This document shows positions 24,060 through 36,800 of a stretch of 64,000 nucleotides of DNA, one piece after another (the first letter of the stretch is position 1; each line of letters begins with the position of its first letter). This DNA is from Clarkia xantiana subsp. parviflora (taxonomy: Eukaryota; Streptophyta; Magnoliopsida; Myrtales; Onagraceae): assembly GCA_036873135.1 (NCBI GenBank), contig JAPTYO010000004.1, positions 41,449,105 through 41,513,104 on the forward strand, written 5' to 3'. The position numbers were made by a program, and so were the translations under genes. Under the pieces are notes generated by a model. That model did not search any database and was not told the origin of the DNA. It worked only from the letters and a program-made list of their open reading frames with translations.

Positions 24060-26300
24060 TATGGATCCCTTTTGTAAGCTGCCTCGTTAAAAAACATACA
24101 GGAAAATCCAGTAGGATAAAACCTTGGTAAAGGGAAAAAGAGTGCAGCGGTGTAGATTCTCCCCCTGATGCTGACATCACGTAATATTTAAGTTGGCGTA
24201 ATCCAATCTTGTTCACCAATATTTCAAATGTCACAATCGGTAAAGCCTTCGTGAAAATATCTTCTAAATAATCACTGGAACAAATTTGTCGGATGGTAAA
24301 GTCACGTTTCTTCTTAAGATCATGAGTGAAGAATAGCTTGAGAGAAATGTGTTTCGTCATGTCTCCTTTGATGATCATTCTTCAATTGGAGCTATATAAC
24401 CTACATTATCTTTATATATACAATATAATAGTACATTTCATGATATACCTTGCATTTTGCATAGTCAACTGAATTAGGACTTGATTCAGTCCGATAATAA
24501 ACTCACGTAAAAGTCTTATTAATATATTATGTGTTCGATCTTCAGGTCGAGACACAATTTTATCATTTATGTATTAATAAGTTGACCATATTTAAAACTC
24601 TTCAGGAGTTTTAATATCTTGTAATTCTCCCCCTCACGCGATGCCTCTCTTCGGCTATAGCGTGATCAATTCAACTTATCAAATATAATTTTAATTTATT
24701 CACATAATATCATCTAATTTATATTAGCTCAAATGAGCTACACTGTGGAGAATATACCATAAGCTGCCTGCATTATTTTTAGATGGTAAAATATCTTTAC
24801 TATCCAACATTATTAAAAAAAATTCCATGCTAGCATTTTCAATCCTGGATTTTCACTTTAAGTTTGCTATCAAATTAGCCACTCAAATAAGCTATAAGTA
24901 ATTCGTATAATGAGACGCAAAATAAAACTTTTTATGTGCTGCCAACGTAGTAATATACCAATAGGTGATCGCTCCACCAAATGATCTATATAATAATAGT
25001 CAGGATTCTGCATATAACATTTGTACCACAAGTTGTGCGTATATCACGACGCGATTTATTTATGCGTGAAATAATTTGTATACACTGGCTTCCATCTTCT
25101 GCATTTTTCCTGCTAATACTTGCGTCTTTTCAAACTTTGGCCAATCGTAATGATTCTTTGACATGTTGAGCTGAAGATCCTCGTATTGTTTTAAGTTTTC
25201 ACTCAAAAATAATATTCAAAAATGTTGTCGACAACTTTATATTTTACAGTTCCATCATTTTCCCATTATAGACATAACCCATTGAGATCTCTTTATTGTT
25301 ATTACTTTCAGGTACCTGAACCACTTCTGGGGTTTCATATTTAGTTATGTCTTTACTTATTTTATGGAAAATCACATCCATAATAAGACCATATTTATCT
25401 ATTTTCTTTCTATGCTCCATTCTTCTTTCAAAAACATATTCAGAACCGATATCATACGCTTCATGCGTGAATATTTTTCATTATAATTCGTCATGTCGAG
25501 ATATTTTAAAATGGAGCATTTGCGGCCGGTAATTGACTTATGACTTTTTGAGTCTCGTAAAGTCACTAAATACTTGATTGACAGTATTTGAAAATATTTA
25601 TCTCTTTGAACTTCATGTTGATATTATCATTATGCGAGGATCTAAATGAGATAATAACACAATTTTCAGTCAAATCTCTTTTCTGCCGGCTGCTTCTTTT
25701 CTCCCCCTAATGTTGGGAAAAAACTGTTCATCAATGACAACCAACAACTCTTGCTTATATACCAGTCATTGTTCTCAATCAATTGTTTATATTTTTTCCA
25801 ACATTCCATACCCATCTTAGTGCGTTGCGGTGGAGCAATTCAAATATATATCGCACTTCATAAAATTCATATATGAGAAATTTGTCTCTTAACCAAAAGT
25901 TGGTTGTAATGGGGAGAAGTTATGATTTAACATTGGCTTGATGCGCAATTATACGCTGCTTTCATAACAGCATGCATTTGTACATAATTTGCTCTCATTA
26001 GTAGAAGTTTAGCTATTTGATTGGAGGCTCTTTGTGACTTTAGGCTAAACTTGTAAAGTTGGACATGTATTTGTCTGATTCTTGTTGTAAATATCATCAT
26101 CATCATCTTTTTTTTATTGCATAATCTGAAATTTTTGTTTTTGCAAATTCATAATCAACACACATGTGACCATATTGTAGATGCATCTTTCAAAATAATA
26201 TCGTGGTCCACATGGCTGGTGAACGGGCCCATATTCACCTTTTAAAATAATAATTAAGGGATTTTATCCCAAACTCGGTTGATGATGATCACATAGTGAA
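24060..26300 (-). pseudogene. Copia pol remnants of element C
   Basis: Decayed polyprotein pieces in Copia order on the - strand. An integrase-core remnant (GEYGPVHQPCGPRYYF type, near 26170-26260) comes first. The spacer typical of this lineage follows (SHLDPR near 25640, and a degenerate form of the usual KSHIPAANAP near 25530-25550). The end of RNase H comes last (DIFTKALP near 24240-24290, then IGLRQL). The remnants are full of stops and frameshifts. The reverse transcriptase core is largely unrecognisable. Confidence 0.7.
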
Positions 26301-26589
26301 TTTTCCTTGAGAGCAAGCATTGTAATGATTTATGGAGAATCTTCAGGTTCTTCCAAATAATGTCTATGCGCATCGTAAGTGATCCGAAATGGTCTATAAC
26401 CGGTCACGCCAAATATCGTATTATATAGGTAAAACTTCTAATTTACCTATTTGCATCAGTAAGCTTCTAGTTAACTGATATGTATATCCTTCATATTTCC
26501 ATAAGAGATGTATCATGTATCCCCTACAATATAATCCGCAAGTTATTATTTTATTATCTTCATCATAATGATGATTCGGAGTAATCACA

Positions 26590-27260
26590 TTCTTTATAAA
26601 TGCTTGTAATTCATGATCTTCAGGATCATTTATAACTCAAAATATTTTAGGATTTTCATGATTCTTATTCGTAGATAAATATCTTTACAAATCTTTTGTT
26701 CATAACTAAAAATTTCTTAGGATCTCCAAGATCCTATTTTCATCTTTTTAGATCGTTCATTCGAAATATTTCAGGATCTCTGTTCATAATTTAAGATCGT
26801 CTAGGATCTTCAATCTTGTTAATTCATAATCCCAGATAGTTAGGATCTTCGGGATCCTTTATTCATTTCTAGATCTTCTAGGATCTTCATGATCCTTTAT
26901 TCATAACTCATGATCTCTTAGGATCTTCAGGATCCCTTATTTATAGTAATTCATATCTTGGTATACATGAAGATCTTTAATTCACAAATACCATGTTTCA
27001 GATCCCCTTTTTCATACATTCTAGGATCTTCCGGATCCTAAAATTAGTAATCAGTGAGCTTCTGGATAATTCTTGATCTTCACGATCAATTTATAATGAA
27101 ATGCAATGAGCATAAAAATATATGTATATAATAAATAAAATGCAGTGCATTAAAAAAAAATGTAACTGTAAATACTGTAATGCAGAATTTTAAAGTAATA
27201 TAAATATAAATATTCATAAATATTGATCTCCAGGATCGTAATATCAGATCTCCATGATCC
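26590..27260 (-). repeat. Degenerate GGATCTTC-GGATCC repeat array in element C
   Basis: About eleven copies of a palindrome-like unit around GGATCTTCAGGATCC occur at irregular 40-60 bp spacing (for example near 26837, 26877, 26917, 27020 and 27225). On the - strand some read as DPEDP-type peptides, which suggests an expanded coding repeat in the gag region that later decayed (inference). Confidence 0.65.
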
Positions 27261-27636
27261 GATATTCATAAAGAATGCATTTTTCATAGTCGTAATATCC
27301 CATAAATTATCATTATATATGCAATGATTTTTTCTTTTCACATAGGCCACTTTTCCTAGTGTCATTGTGCTTCATATAATCAAATTTCGCGCTGCATAAA
27401 ATCATTACTTTTCTGCTAGCGTCACCACGCTTCTCAAAGTTATCATTAATTCAAATCAATTGGACTTTGCATTCTTTACGTGCATTCTTTTCATGCATTC
27501 TTTATTTGTAAGAAACATAATTTTTTTTTTTATCGATATCATGATGATGCGTCATCTCTTTAAATGACTTCTATGCTCATAAATCTGGCAATTATAGAAA
27601 TTTTGCACTATTTCCGAATCATTATAACCAGAAACT

Positions 27637-28670
27637 CCAATACTCACTTCAAGGAGTGGGATATATTCATTGTAATCATACACCGCAACACTCACTTCTG
27701 GGAGTGGGGGATACACATGATAATCAATAAATTGAGTCACTCACTTAAGGGAGTGGAGAATACGATCATTACAATCATAAATTGCAATACTCGCTTCATG
27801 GATTAGGTATTATCATCATTATATTATGGGTTAACAGGTCTTTTGGTCCATGATGTTTGACAACTTTTGGGTTTTGGTCAATGATGTTTTTTTTACCTAG
27901 TTTTGGTACCATATGTTTGCAGATTTTTTCTAGTTTTAGTCTAACCGTTACATTCCGTCCATTTTTTGACATGTTCAAGTCACGTGATCCACTCTAAACT
28001 TTAAATTTAGTCCCTCTAATACTTTCTTAACCTTTTTTTTTATTCAATTTAGTCCCGAAGTTTCAAAATTGACCCCAATTGGACAATAGGTCCAATTGAA
28101 TTTTTGAAACTTCGGGACTAAATTGAACAAACAAAGGTTAGGAAAGTACTAGAGGGATTAAATTGAACAAAATTGAAAGTTTAGGGTGGATCACGTGACT
28201 TGAACATGTCAAAAAATGGACGGAATGTAACGGTCGGACCAAAACTAGAAAAAATCTGCAAACATATGGTACCAAAACTAGGGAAAAAAACATCATGGAC
28301 CAAAACTCAAAAATGGTCAAACATCATGGACCAAAAGACCTGTTAACCCTTATATTATAAACTACAACACTCGCTTCTGGGAGTGGACTATATCATTGAT
28401 ATCATACATTGCAACACTCACTTCATGGAGCGAAGCACATCTAGTGGGTGATGAATATAATTTTTTGTCGTTCACGTCTGAATATATTTCATATTCGAGC
28501 ACTCATGTGCTAAGCCACACTATTCTTTTTCATAATGACTCATGTGCTACACACTCACTTCAGGGAGTCGATCATCTTCATATAACACGTTATTTTATTT
28601 ATTTATTTATTTATTTTTCATGGCAACTCATGTGCTACTTTACTCGCTTCGGGGAGTAAAATCATATCAA
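27637..28670 (-). repeat. Roughly 48 bp repeat array with ACTCACTTC..GGAGT cores, element C
   Basis: About eight units carry ACTC(A/G)CTTCnnGGAGTG (near 27641, 27689, 27737, 27790, 28367, 28415, 28555 and 28642). Where spacing is regular it is 48 bp, a multiple of 3. On the - strand they read as a PL-EVS peptide repeat with Tyr/Asn/Asp-rich linkers. A Mutator-type MITE (27828-28349) interrupts the array. Confidence 0.7.
27828..28349. mobile_element. Mutator-type fold-back MITE
   Basis: 522 bp that are almost entirely one inverted repeat centred near 28085. The ends are GGGTTAACAGGTC...GACCTGTTAACCC. A perfect 9 bp target duplication TTATATTAT (27819-27827 and 28350-28358) marks it as Mutator superfamily. 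It has no coding capacity. Confidence 0.92.
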
Positions 28671-29003
28671 TACATATAACTTTATGTATGAAAAATAATC
28701 ATTCACATGTATGCATATGTATTCAATATTTAAACTCCACAAATAAATTGATCTTTTTACCATGATGTCGTATTGGTATTGAGTCGATGGAGCAATCGTG
28801 GCTTCCTAACTCCTAAGACTTCAAGTCGATGCTTAAATTGTGTGACTGCGTATTCATGTAAACACAAGTAAGAATATTGGATAATCAATAAAAACTAAAT
28901 AATATGAATAATATAATTAAAAAAATATTCCTTCATGTGTTTTACATATCTTGCCAGCAATGTGTACGAAGGAGGGTAATATTGCTAATGGCAAAAACAT
29001 GGC
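28359..29003 (-). other. Remaining internal part of element C next to element A
   Basis: Low-complexity AT-rich DNA with the last units of the 48 bp-type repeat and an ATTT run near 28590-28613. No further domain is recognisable. It ends at the ATGGC target duplication of element A (28999-29003). Confidence 0.5.
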
Positions 29004-29741
29004 TGTTGGATCATGGTCGAAGCTCCGTTACGTTCTTGACGGAAAGCTTGAATTCCTGGGCTCCGCGTAATCCTGCAAAAGGGGTTGACCTGGGTGGTGA
29101 CCCAGAATCCCTCTCCGATGCCTAAATGAGTGTATGAACGATGGGGTGGTAAGCAGTAATCTAAGTTCGTATTAGAATGTGTGTTTTCTGAGGTAACTTC
29201 CTCCTTTATGTAGGAGGGGAAGTTACTCAGTTACATGTAACTGCGCCTGGCAGTTTTACCCACGTTTCCGTATATCTCGTTCGGGATTCCGTGTATCTTG
29301 CCCCACGCTCCGCGTATCTCGCCCACGTTCCGCGTATCTCGGGCACGCCCTGCGTATTTCGGGGGAGGTTATCTGTATCTCAACCGTTTCCCCACTACTC
29401 TATCTAGTAGGCGGGTTTCTTGGTCTTATCCTCTGATCACAAGTCCCAATTCATATCGGGGACTCCAGAGTTATCTCATTCTAGGTCACCACCCAGGACC
29501 CCTCGTCCCACGGGACAGGTCCAGCTTCCTCGGGGCTTTATTATCGGGGCCTTCTCAAAGGCATATCGGGGCCTACTCAGAGGCTTCTCTTCGGGAGCAT
29601 TCAGCTCATATATCGGGACCGATCTCATCGGGACCCTTCATACTGGGCCTCTGGACCTTCCAGGTCTTTTACAAGGCCCATTGGGCTTGCTCGCCGTTTG
29701 TTGGCTGTTAACGGGGCTAACGATTACATCGGAATCCATCA
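29004..29741 (-). repeat. 3' LTR of element A
   Basis: 738 bp, in element orientation TGATGG...CCAACA. The TATA motif present in the 5' LTR is mutated here (TATGTAGG on the + strand near 29203). U3 has about four copies of a 20 bp repeat containing CCGCGTATCTCG. Confidence 0.93.
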
Positions 29742-29756
29742 TTTGCCCCCAAGACA
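29742..29756 (-). other. Polypurine tract of element A
   Basis: On the - strand CATGTCTTGGGGGCAAA runs directly into the 3' LTR. The same tract precedes the LTRs at 10219 and 61270. Confidence 0.8.
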
Positions 29757-30309
29757 TGGGGGACTTGCAGTCCGTCGTGTCTTCTAATTTCAGACCTCCT
29801 GACCTCATCGTCGAAGGCTTTTATCTTCAGACCTCCCGATATCATCATCGGAGGCTTTTACCTTGGGTATAATTCTTGAATAACAGAGCTTCTCACTCAT
29901 AATTCCTCAAACTGCAAGGACAGTTGCCAAATCCGAGGAGACTCCTCGGTTACTGCACTATTAAATGCTAGGGATAATGAAACGACGCCTAAACCGGCGT
30001 GACTGCTACTTTCTGAAAAAGCAATATTACGTCATTAACGTCTCTTCCGTACTGTCCCCTATAATCTCGGCGATCCAGATTGAGTCGTTTCATCTTCAAC
30101 GGTCCAGATTTGAGTCTGTTCAACTGCCCTTTCGCCTATAAAAGCCAAAACCCTGGCACTATTCACTCCTTCCCTGCCGTTCTGATTTCTGCGAATTCTA
30201 CCATTGTCAAACCTTGAAGCTTTTTCTCCAAGTTTCGTCTGATTTTCCGGTGATCCAAGGCCTCCAGCCGTCAAGATCTTTCTTCGTCTTCTCCGATCAA
30301 CCATCTACG

Positions 30310-33005
30310 ATGTCTGGTAAGGTTTCCTTCTCCGCTTCTGTGATTTACTGAATTTGTCTGCTTTTCCTTTCCTGAGTTTTCCTGTTTTGGCCGTTTTTAG
30401 ACGAGGCCAGTTCCGGAGGAAGGAACCCCTTTATCTTTGAGCTTGCTACTAACGAAATCTCTGAGACCTCGTACGAGGCTGCTCTCCGAGAAGGCTGCAT
30501 TACTTTAGCCTGGGAACCCCGCTTCCCCTATGAGTCCCAGCAAACCACCAGGAGGAAGCACATAGTCACGCGTCCTCGGGAAGGAAAGGTGTTTGTCTCC
30601 ACGGGGCAGATCAACGCCGGGATCCGATTCCCCTTCTGCGGGAATCTGGTTGAGATGTGCAACTTCTATAAGACGCATCCATCCACCTTCTCCCCACACG
30701 CTGATAGCGTGTGGAATGCCTTCCAGGTTCTGTGCCTCCGCCAACAGTGGACGTACATTTTGCTGCTCTTCCGCACCTTCTACGAGATGAAGTGCAACAA
30801 GGCGGGCGTCTGCTCCTTCACTCCCCGACTCCCCAAATGGACCAGGGAGCAACTTTCTCGGTTCGGCTGGGATGGTGAGACCTGGAAGTTTAACAGGGAT
30901 CGGGTGCTCATTCGTGACTCAGGGTCCGAAAATAGCGGATGGAAGAAGTATTACTTCTTCGTCCAGAACAGCTCTATCCCATGGCCCCGATGGGAGATTG
31001 TGGCGGACCCTGCCCCCAAGCTCGAAGTCTACACCGAGGATGACTTCAACACTCTTCAGCTGGTCCAGCTTTACCGTTGGGGGGAGTCCTTCACTCCCCT
31101 TGACGCCAACAAGCTCGTGGAGGGGGACCTGATCCAGATCGGAGTCCAACTCCTCGATTCCATTTCCGAGAATTTGGTTATCTGGGTAACATTTCTAACT
31201 GCTTTTTATTTTCATTTTTGCAGCCAAGAAGGCATCTCTGCTGACCCATCTCGTGTTGAAGCAGGGGGAGACTGATGCTGTTCAAGGCTCCTCCAAGCGA
31301 AGGCGGAAGTCTTTGAAGAGGGGAGCCTCTTCTTCTGCAGCTCCTCCGACCGAGGAACAGGTCGGGATGGCCAAGCGGGCCAGAAGGGAGGAGATAGACC
31401 AAGCCTTCGGTGTCACCACTGCCGAGGAAGGTAAGCGCGTTCGCCACGCTATTAAGAAATATAGAAGGTTGGTTCCCGAGGAGTTTATCCCTGCTGATCG
31501 GGAATCGCGGGTCCGAGAAATCAAATATATTCTTCGAGGAGAAACCCCCCGCGTCCTCAAGGCGGGATATTACAACTTTTTTGGAAAGGACCAACACGTC
31601 CCGCGCCAAATCATCTGGTGCCCAAATAATACTCTGCCTGACTTCATTCGTCCCGCAACCGCAGGTCCATCGGAGGCTGCTACTCCAGCGGGGGCTGCGA
31701 CTCCACAGGAGCCGATGACCGAGGATGCCCCGACGGAAGCTCAGTTCCGTCAGGTGACCAACTTGGAGGCTTCCCCCTCCTCCGAGGAGCCAAATGAAGG
31801 CGGCTTGCTACCCCGCCAAAGGCCAGGTCGTAGCATCCTGAGGCCAACTGTGGAGGAGGACGTGTCTCGGAGTCCTCCCCTGGATCTGCGTTCTCCAACT
31901 CCGGAGCCCCCGACCGAGGCTCCTCCGACTGAGGCTTCCAAGGTCATCCCTCCTCTCCCCGTGGATGAGAACCTTTACAAGGTTTACACCCCCGACCAAG
32001 AGACGGTTCCCTGGAACCCGATCGAGTCTCTTCATGGGGTCCCACTCCATCGGGGAGACCTTCAGCCAGAATTGGCCCTGCATCTGCTGGCAGGGTCAGT
32101 TCCACCAGCCTTGAGACGCCCAATCTCCTTGGCGCGGGAGGATATCGAGGAAGACCTTCGCGACATGGCTATTCGTCGGATGGAGGTAAAACTTTACTCT
32201 CACTTTTGCTTCTCCTTTGTTGTTCTTGCCTCCAATTATCGGATCTTAATTTCTTTTCCTTCTGCCTTAGGAAACGGGGAACCAGCAGCGCTGCTTTGGT
32301 TACATCCTGGCTCTGAAGGGTGCTTTGGAGGAGGAGCAAGCCAGGTCGGACCCCAAAGCCTTGGCCAAACTCCAGGAGGACCTTGCCAGCGCTGTGGCGG
32401 CAAGGGAGAAGATAGCCAAGGAACAGACCCTCCTTGGCGAGAAGGCTATGGGCCTGCACAAGCAGGTCCAAGATCATGAAGCCGTGCTACGTCGGGAGCG
32501 GAGGATGCTCAAGGAGGAACAGCAGCGGCACGAGGCAGAGAAGAGGCAGCTCATCCTCGAGAAGAACATTCTCGAGGAAGCTAAGGCGGGACTTGAGGCC
32601 GAGAAGGCTGAATTTCCTGCCAGGCTGGCTGAGGCAAAGGCTCAAGGCCACGAGGAGGGTCGCCAGAAGGGCCGCGAGGAGGGCCGCGAGTAGTATTGGA
32701 ACTCCGATGATTTCCAGGCGGATGCCGTGGGGTTCTGCAAAACTAAGGTGGAGAACGTTCTGTTCAATGCCGTCGAGGAGCTTTACACGGAATACGAGGA
32801 TTCCATCGACTTCAAGAAGTCCGAGACCCTCGCCCCTATCGCGGAGAAATACTTCAGCCTCCCCGCGGAGAGTGATGAGGCCGATCCTCCTGTAGGTGCC
32901 GCGGACCCGACTCCACAGACTGCGGAGCCTTCTGCCCAGGACCCCTCGAATCCTGCTCCCTCCAAAGCTGCTGAAGACTCAACTTCCAACAAGGACCAAG
33001 CTTAA
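30310..33005 (+). pseudogene. Antisense spliced gene of element A (PF04195-like domain plus coiled coil)
   Basis: Encoded opposite to gag-pol. Exon 1 is only ATGTCTG (30310-30316), with GTAAGG donor and acceptor at 30400. Exon 2 (30401-31185) has the conserved block around AALREGCIT, AGIRFPFCGNLVEM and YRWGESFTPLDANKL, resembling the Pfam family of putative gypsy-type transposon proteins (PF04195). Exon 3 (31224-32185) is Lys/Arg- then Pro/Ser/Glu-rich. Exon 4 (32271-33005) is a long coiled coil rich in Glu/Lys/Ala with an acidic Pro-rich tail ending NKDQA. Two of three intron phases are consistent. Exon 2 to 3 is off by one base compared with element B. An in-frame TAG at 32691-32693 truncates the product. 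Function is unknown, and nothing shows transposase activity. Confidence 0.8.
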
Positions 33006-33119
33006 TGCTTTATTCTTTAAGTCCTTGTGATTTTTTTCTCCTTGTATCCTCCTTGTTTCTTTGTATCGGAACCTTTAGGCCTTCGAGCCCTTATAAGAAT
33101 TCCTTTCATCTATTTTAGT

Positions 33120-33690
33120 CTTGATAATCGTTGCACTACTTAAAGCGACTTAGACTCGTTACTTAAAACGTTTCGATGCATCACTTAAGATGACTTCATA
33201 CATCCTTCCGATGCTTCACTCGGGACTTTACCACTTAAGGTTTCTCATCCACATCATTTAAGATGATTTCACACGTCTTTCGCGACGCTTTCCTCGGGAC
33301 TTCACCACTTAAGGTTTTTCGTCTTGCCGTTCAAGGCAATTTTGTACATCACTTAAGATGATTTTATCGTACCCTTTAAGGCTTTTATCGCGCCATTCTA
33401 GATGACTTAATCGTACCCCTTAGGGCTTTTGTCGCGTCATTCTAGACGACTTAATCGTACCCCTTAGGGCTTTTTGCTGCATCATATAGACGACTTATGC
33501 GGACCCGTTAGGGCTTTTTCATACCTAGGTTTTTGGTTGCATCATAAAGACGACTTACTCATACCCCGTAAGGCTTTTGTCCGTACCTCGAAAGGCTTTT
33601 ATCGCGTCCTTCAGGGCGTCTTACTCGTACCTCGGAAGGCTTTTATCGCGTCCTTCAGGACGACTTACTAACAGTTAGAATAAATCTAAA
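33120..33690 (-). repeat. Amplified tandem repeats between integrase and antisense gene, element A
   Basis: Degenerate units of about 40 bp alternate a CGACTTA/TCTTAAGT motif with CGTACC..AGGGCTTTT. They occupy the same place as the array at 57345-57900 of element B and share the AAGTCGCCTTAAGTGGTGC theme. Tandem-repeat amplification at this spot is known for Retand-type elements. Confidence 0.75.
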
Positions 33691-33820
33691 AGCAATTTGA
33701 TCGGAAGCAACTTCTTTTATTTATTAACAACTCAAAGCTGGCTTACATCGGATCAATCGATAGACAACTTGCGCCATTCGCGGCGACTTAACATCATGCA
33801 CCTCTTAAGGCGACTTAATA

Positions 33821-36800
33821 TCAAACATGATACTTCTTCAAGTGTGCGCCACTGAAGGAATGTTTCAACGTCTTGCCGTCAAGGTCTTCTAGTTTGTACG
33901 CATTCGGGGCTGGCATCCCTACAATCTTGTAATGTCCCTCCCATTTCGGTGATAGCTTGTTGATTCGATCTTGATGAACGAACTCATTCCTCCGCCAAAC
34001 AAGTTCTCCAACGAAGAATTGTCGGGACTTGACTCGTCGATTATAGTACCTGGCTGTTGCCAGACGCATCCGAGCCTGAGCTTCATCAGCCTTCCACCTT
34101 TTCTCTTCGAGCAAGTCCAAGTCCAGACGTCTTATTTCCTCGTTCGTCAGAGGCTCGTAATACCTCCTGCGATGGGACGCCACCGCTATCTCCACGGGAG
34201 CATCTGCCTCCGTGCCGTAAACAAGACCAAACGGAGACTCCCCCGTCGATTGCTTGGGTGTTGTTCTAACAGCCCACAACACGTTTTCAAGCTCATCTAG
34301 CCAATGACCCTGCAAGGCGTAGACTCTCTTCTTCAAGCCATCCATCACGATCTTGTTGGTTGATTCGACTTGGCCATTGGTCTGAGCATGGTGGACGGAA
34401 GCTGTCCGATGCTCGATATTCAATTCCTCCAGATACTCCTTCAACTGAGCCCCATTAAACGGAGGGCCATTATCGCTGATCAACACTCGAGGAACCCCAT
34501 ACCGGGATATGATCTGAGTCTGGAGAAACTTGAGGATCTGCTGCCCCGTCGTCTTGGCCTACGCCTTAGCCTCTATCCACTTCGAAAAGTAATCGATGGC
34601 TACGAGTAAATACTTGCACTGACCTTTTGCTTGTGGAAGAGGTCCCACCAAGTCAATGCCCCACTGCGCGAAGGGCCAAGCACTTCTGATGGACATCAAG
34701 TCCGCGGCAGGAGCCACGATATTCGGAGCGTACCTCTGGCACACATCACTGGATTGGACCATTGCTGTCGCTTCCTTGTTCATCGAAGGCCAATAGTAGC
34801 CTAGATTCAGTGCTTTCCTCACAATGGATCGGGCCCCTTCATGACATGCTGCGACTCCTTCGTGCAACTCTCTCAGGATCCGATTCGTATCAGGCTCCGC
34901 CACACATTTCAGAAAAGGCTTTACATGCCCCCTCTTGTATAACTGGTTGTCCACCATCGCGTAGTTGCTCACGATTCGACGCAACCTGACAGCTGCCACT
35001 TCATCGTCGGGGAGTGCCCCCGTAGTCAGGTATGCGACTATCGGGGTCATCCAAGTGGTTTCTCTTCTTCCTCCGATCCTGCTTCAATAGCGCATACCTC
35101 CGATGGATCGATGGTTGAGATAATTACCCTCTCCAGAAAGTGCACCTTCCGATTCTCCTCGGGGGTTACACCTAGGGCAAACTTGCTTAAAGCGTCTGCC
35201 TCCGCGTTTTCTTCCCTTGGGATTGCCTCAATATCGAAGCTTTTGAAGCTTCCCTTCAAAGTCCGCACCTCGTGCAAATACTTCCTCATTGTTGGGCTCT
35301 TCGCTTCGTAATTCCCTTGGACTTGATTCACGATCAGGCTAGCATCACACTTCACCTTTAAATGATCAACTCCCGTACCTTTGGCGATTTTAAGGCCCGT
35401 GATGAGAGCCTCATACTCAGCTTCATTGTTGGTGGCCCTAAACGTCAAGGCCAAGGCATATCGCAGGGGCTCGCCTCCACCGGGCGGTATCAATACAAAT
35501 CCTGCCCCCGATCCTTCTACACTTGATGAACCATCAGTGTACATCTCCCAGGTGTTCTCCTCATTTGGCTGTTCTGGCTGTTCTGCTATCGGGACCTCCA
35601 TGGTTGCCCACTCTACAGGACCTGCTTCTTCCAGATCGGGTGCTGTAGACTCTGCTATAAAATCTGCCAATGCCTGGCCCTTAATAGCCGTTCTCGGAGC
35701 AAAGTGAATACGGAACTCCGTAAGCTCGATTGCCCATTTCACCAATCTCCCCGACGCCTCCGGTCGGTTCAAAAAGTGCTTCAAGGGCTGATTAGTTAAC
35801 ACCGTAACTTCGTGGGCATGGAAGTAAGGCCGTAGCTTTCGAGCAGCAACAATCAACGCAAAGAGATACTTCTCAATAGCGGGATAATTCATTTCAGATT
35901 TGGCAAACGCCTTGCTTACATAATAAACAGGAAGTTGGTTGCCCTTGACAATCTTTATTAAAACAGAACTAACAGCAACTTCAGAAACAGCCAAATAGAG
36001 ATAAAGCGGCTCGCCTGGAACCGGTTTCGCCAACGGCGGGAGGGTACGGAGGTGTTGTTTGAGTGCTTGGAATGCCTCCTCGCACTTGTCGGACCATTCA
36101 AACTTCTTGTGGGCCCTTAGCACATCAAAAAATGGCATGGCTCGGTCACTCGCCTTGGATAAGAAACGATTCATCGCGGCTAAGCGTCCATTCAGCACCT
36201 GGACCTCCCGATGGGTTTTCGGAGACTGCATCTCTTCGATTGCTCTCAGCTTCTCAGGATTCACCTGGATTCCTCTTTGGCTCACCATAAATCCCAAGAA
36301 TTTCCCCGAGTTCACTCCGAAAGCACATTTGTCCGGGTTCAAACGAACCTGATGAATCTTCTTCCGCTCAAACGCCGCCGCCAAGTTGCGGACATGGTCT
36401 CCTGCCTGTCGGGATTTTACTAGCATGTCATCCACATAAGCCTCCATGGTCTTTCCCAGCATGTCTCCGAACAACTTGTTCACCATCCTCTGGTAAGTTT
36501 CCCCAGCATTGATCAGCCCGAAGGGCATAACGTCGTAGTGATAAACATCACTATCAGCATAAAAGGCCGTGTGGGGGGCATCCTCCTTCGCCATCTTGAT
36601 CTGGTTGTAACCAGAATAAGCATCCATGAAGCTCAGCAGCTCATGTCCCGATGTGGCATCCACCAACTGGTCGATTCTCGGGAGCGGATAACAATCAAGT
36701 CGCGGAAATCGACACACATCCGCCATTTTCCATTACTCTTCCTCACCAAGACCGAGTTAGCAACCCAAGTCTGGAATCGGAGCTCCTTGATGAATCCAGC

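Noticed and set aside
26590..28670. CRISPR-like array
   Set aside because: Repeats are degenerate, spacers are not of constant length and the DNA is plant nuclear; it is a decayed transposon-internal repeat.
31282..31609. ORFs on the - strand within the antisense gene of element A
   Set aside because: Shadows of exon 3; the + strand frame has the conserved blocks and splice sites shared with element B.
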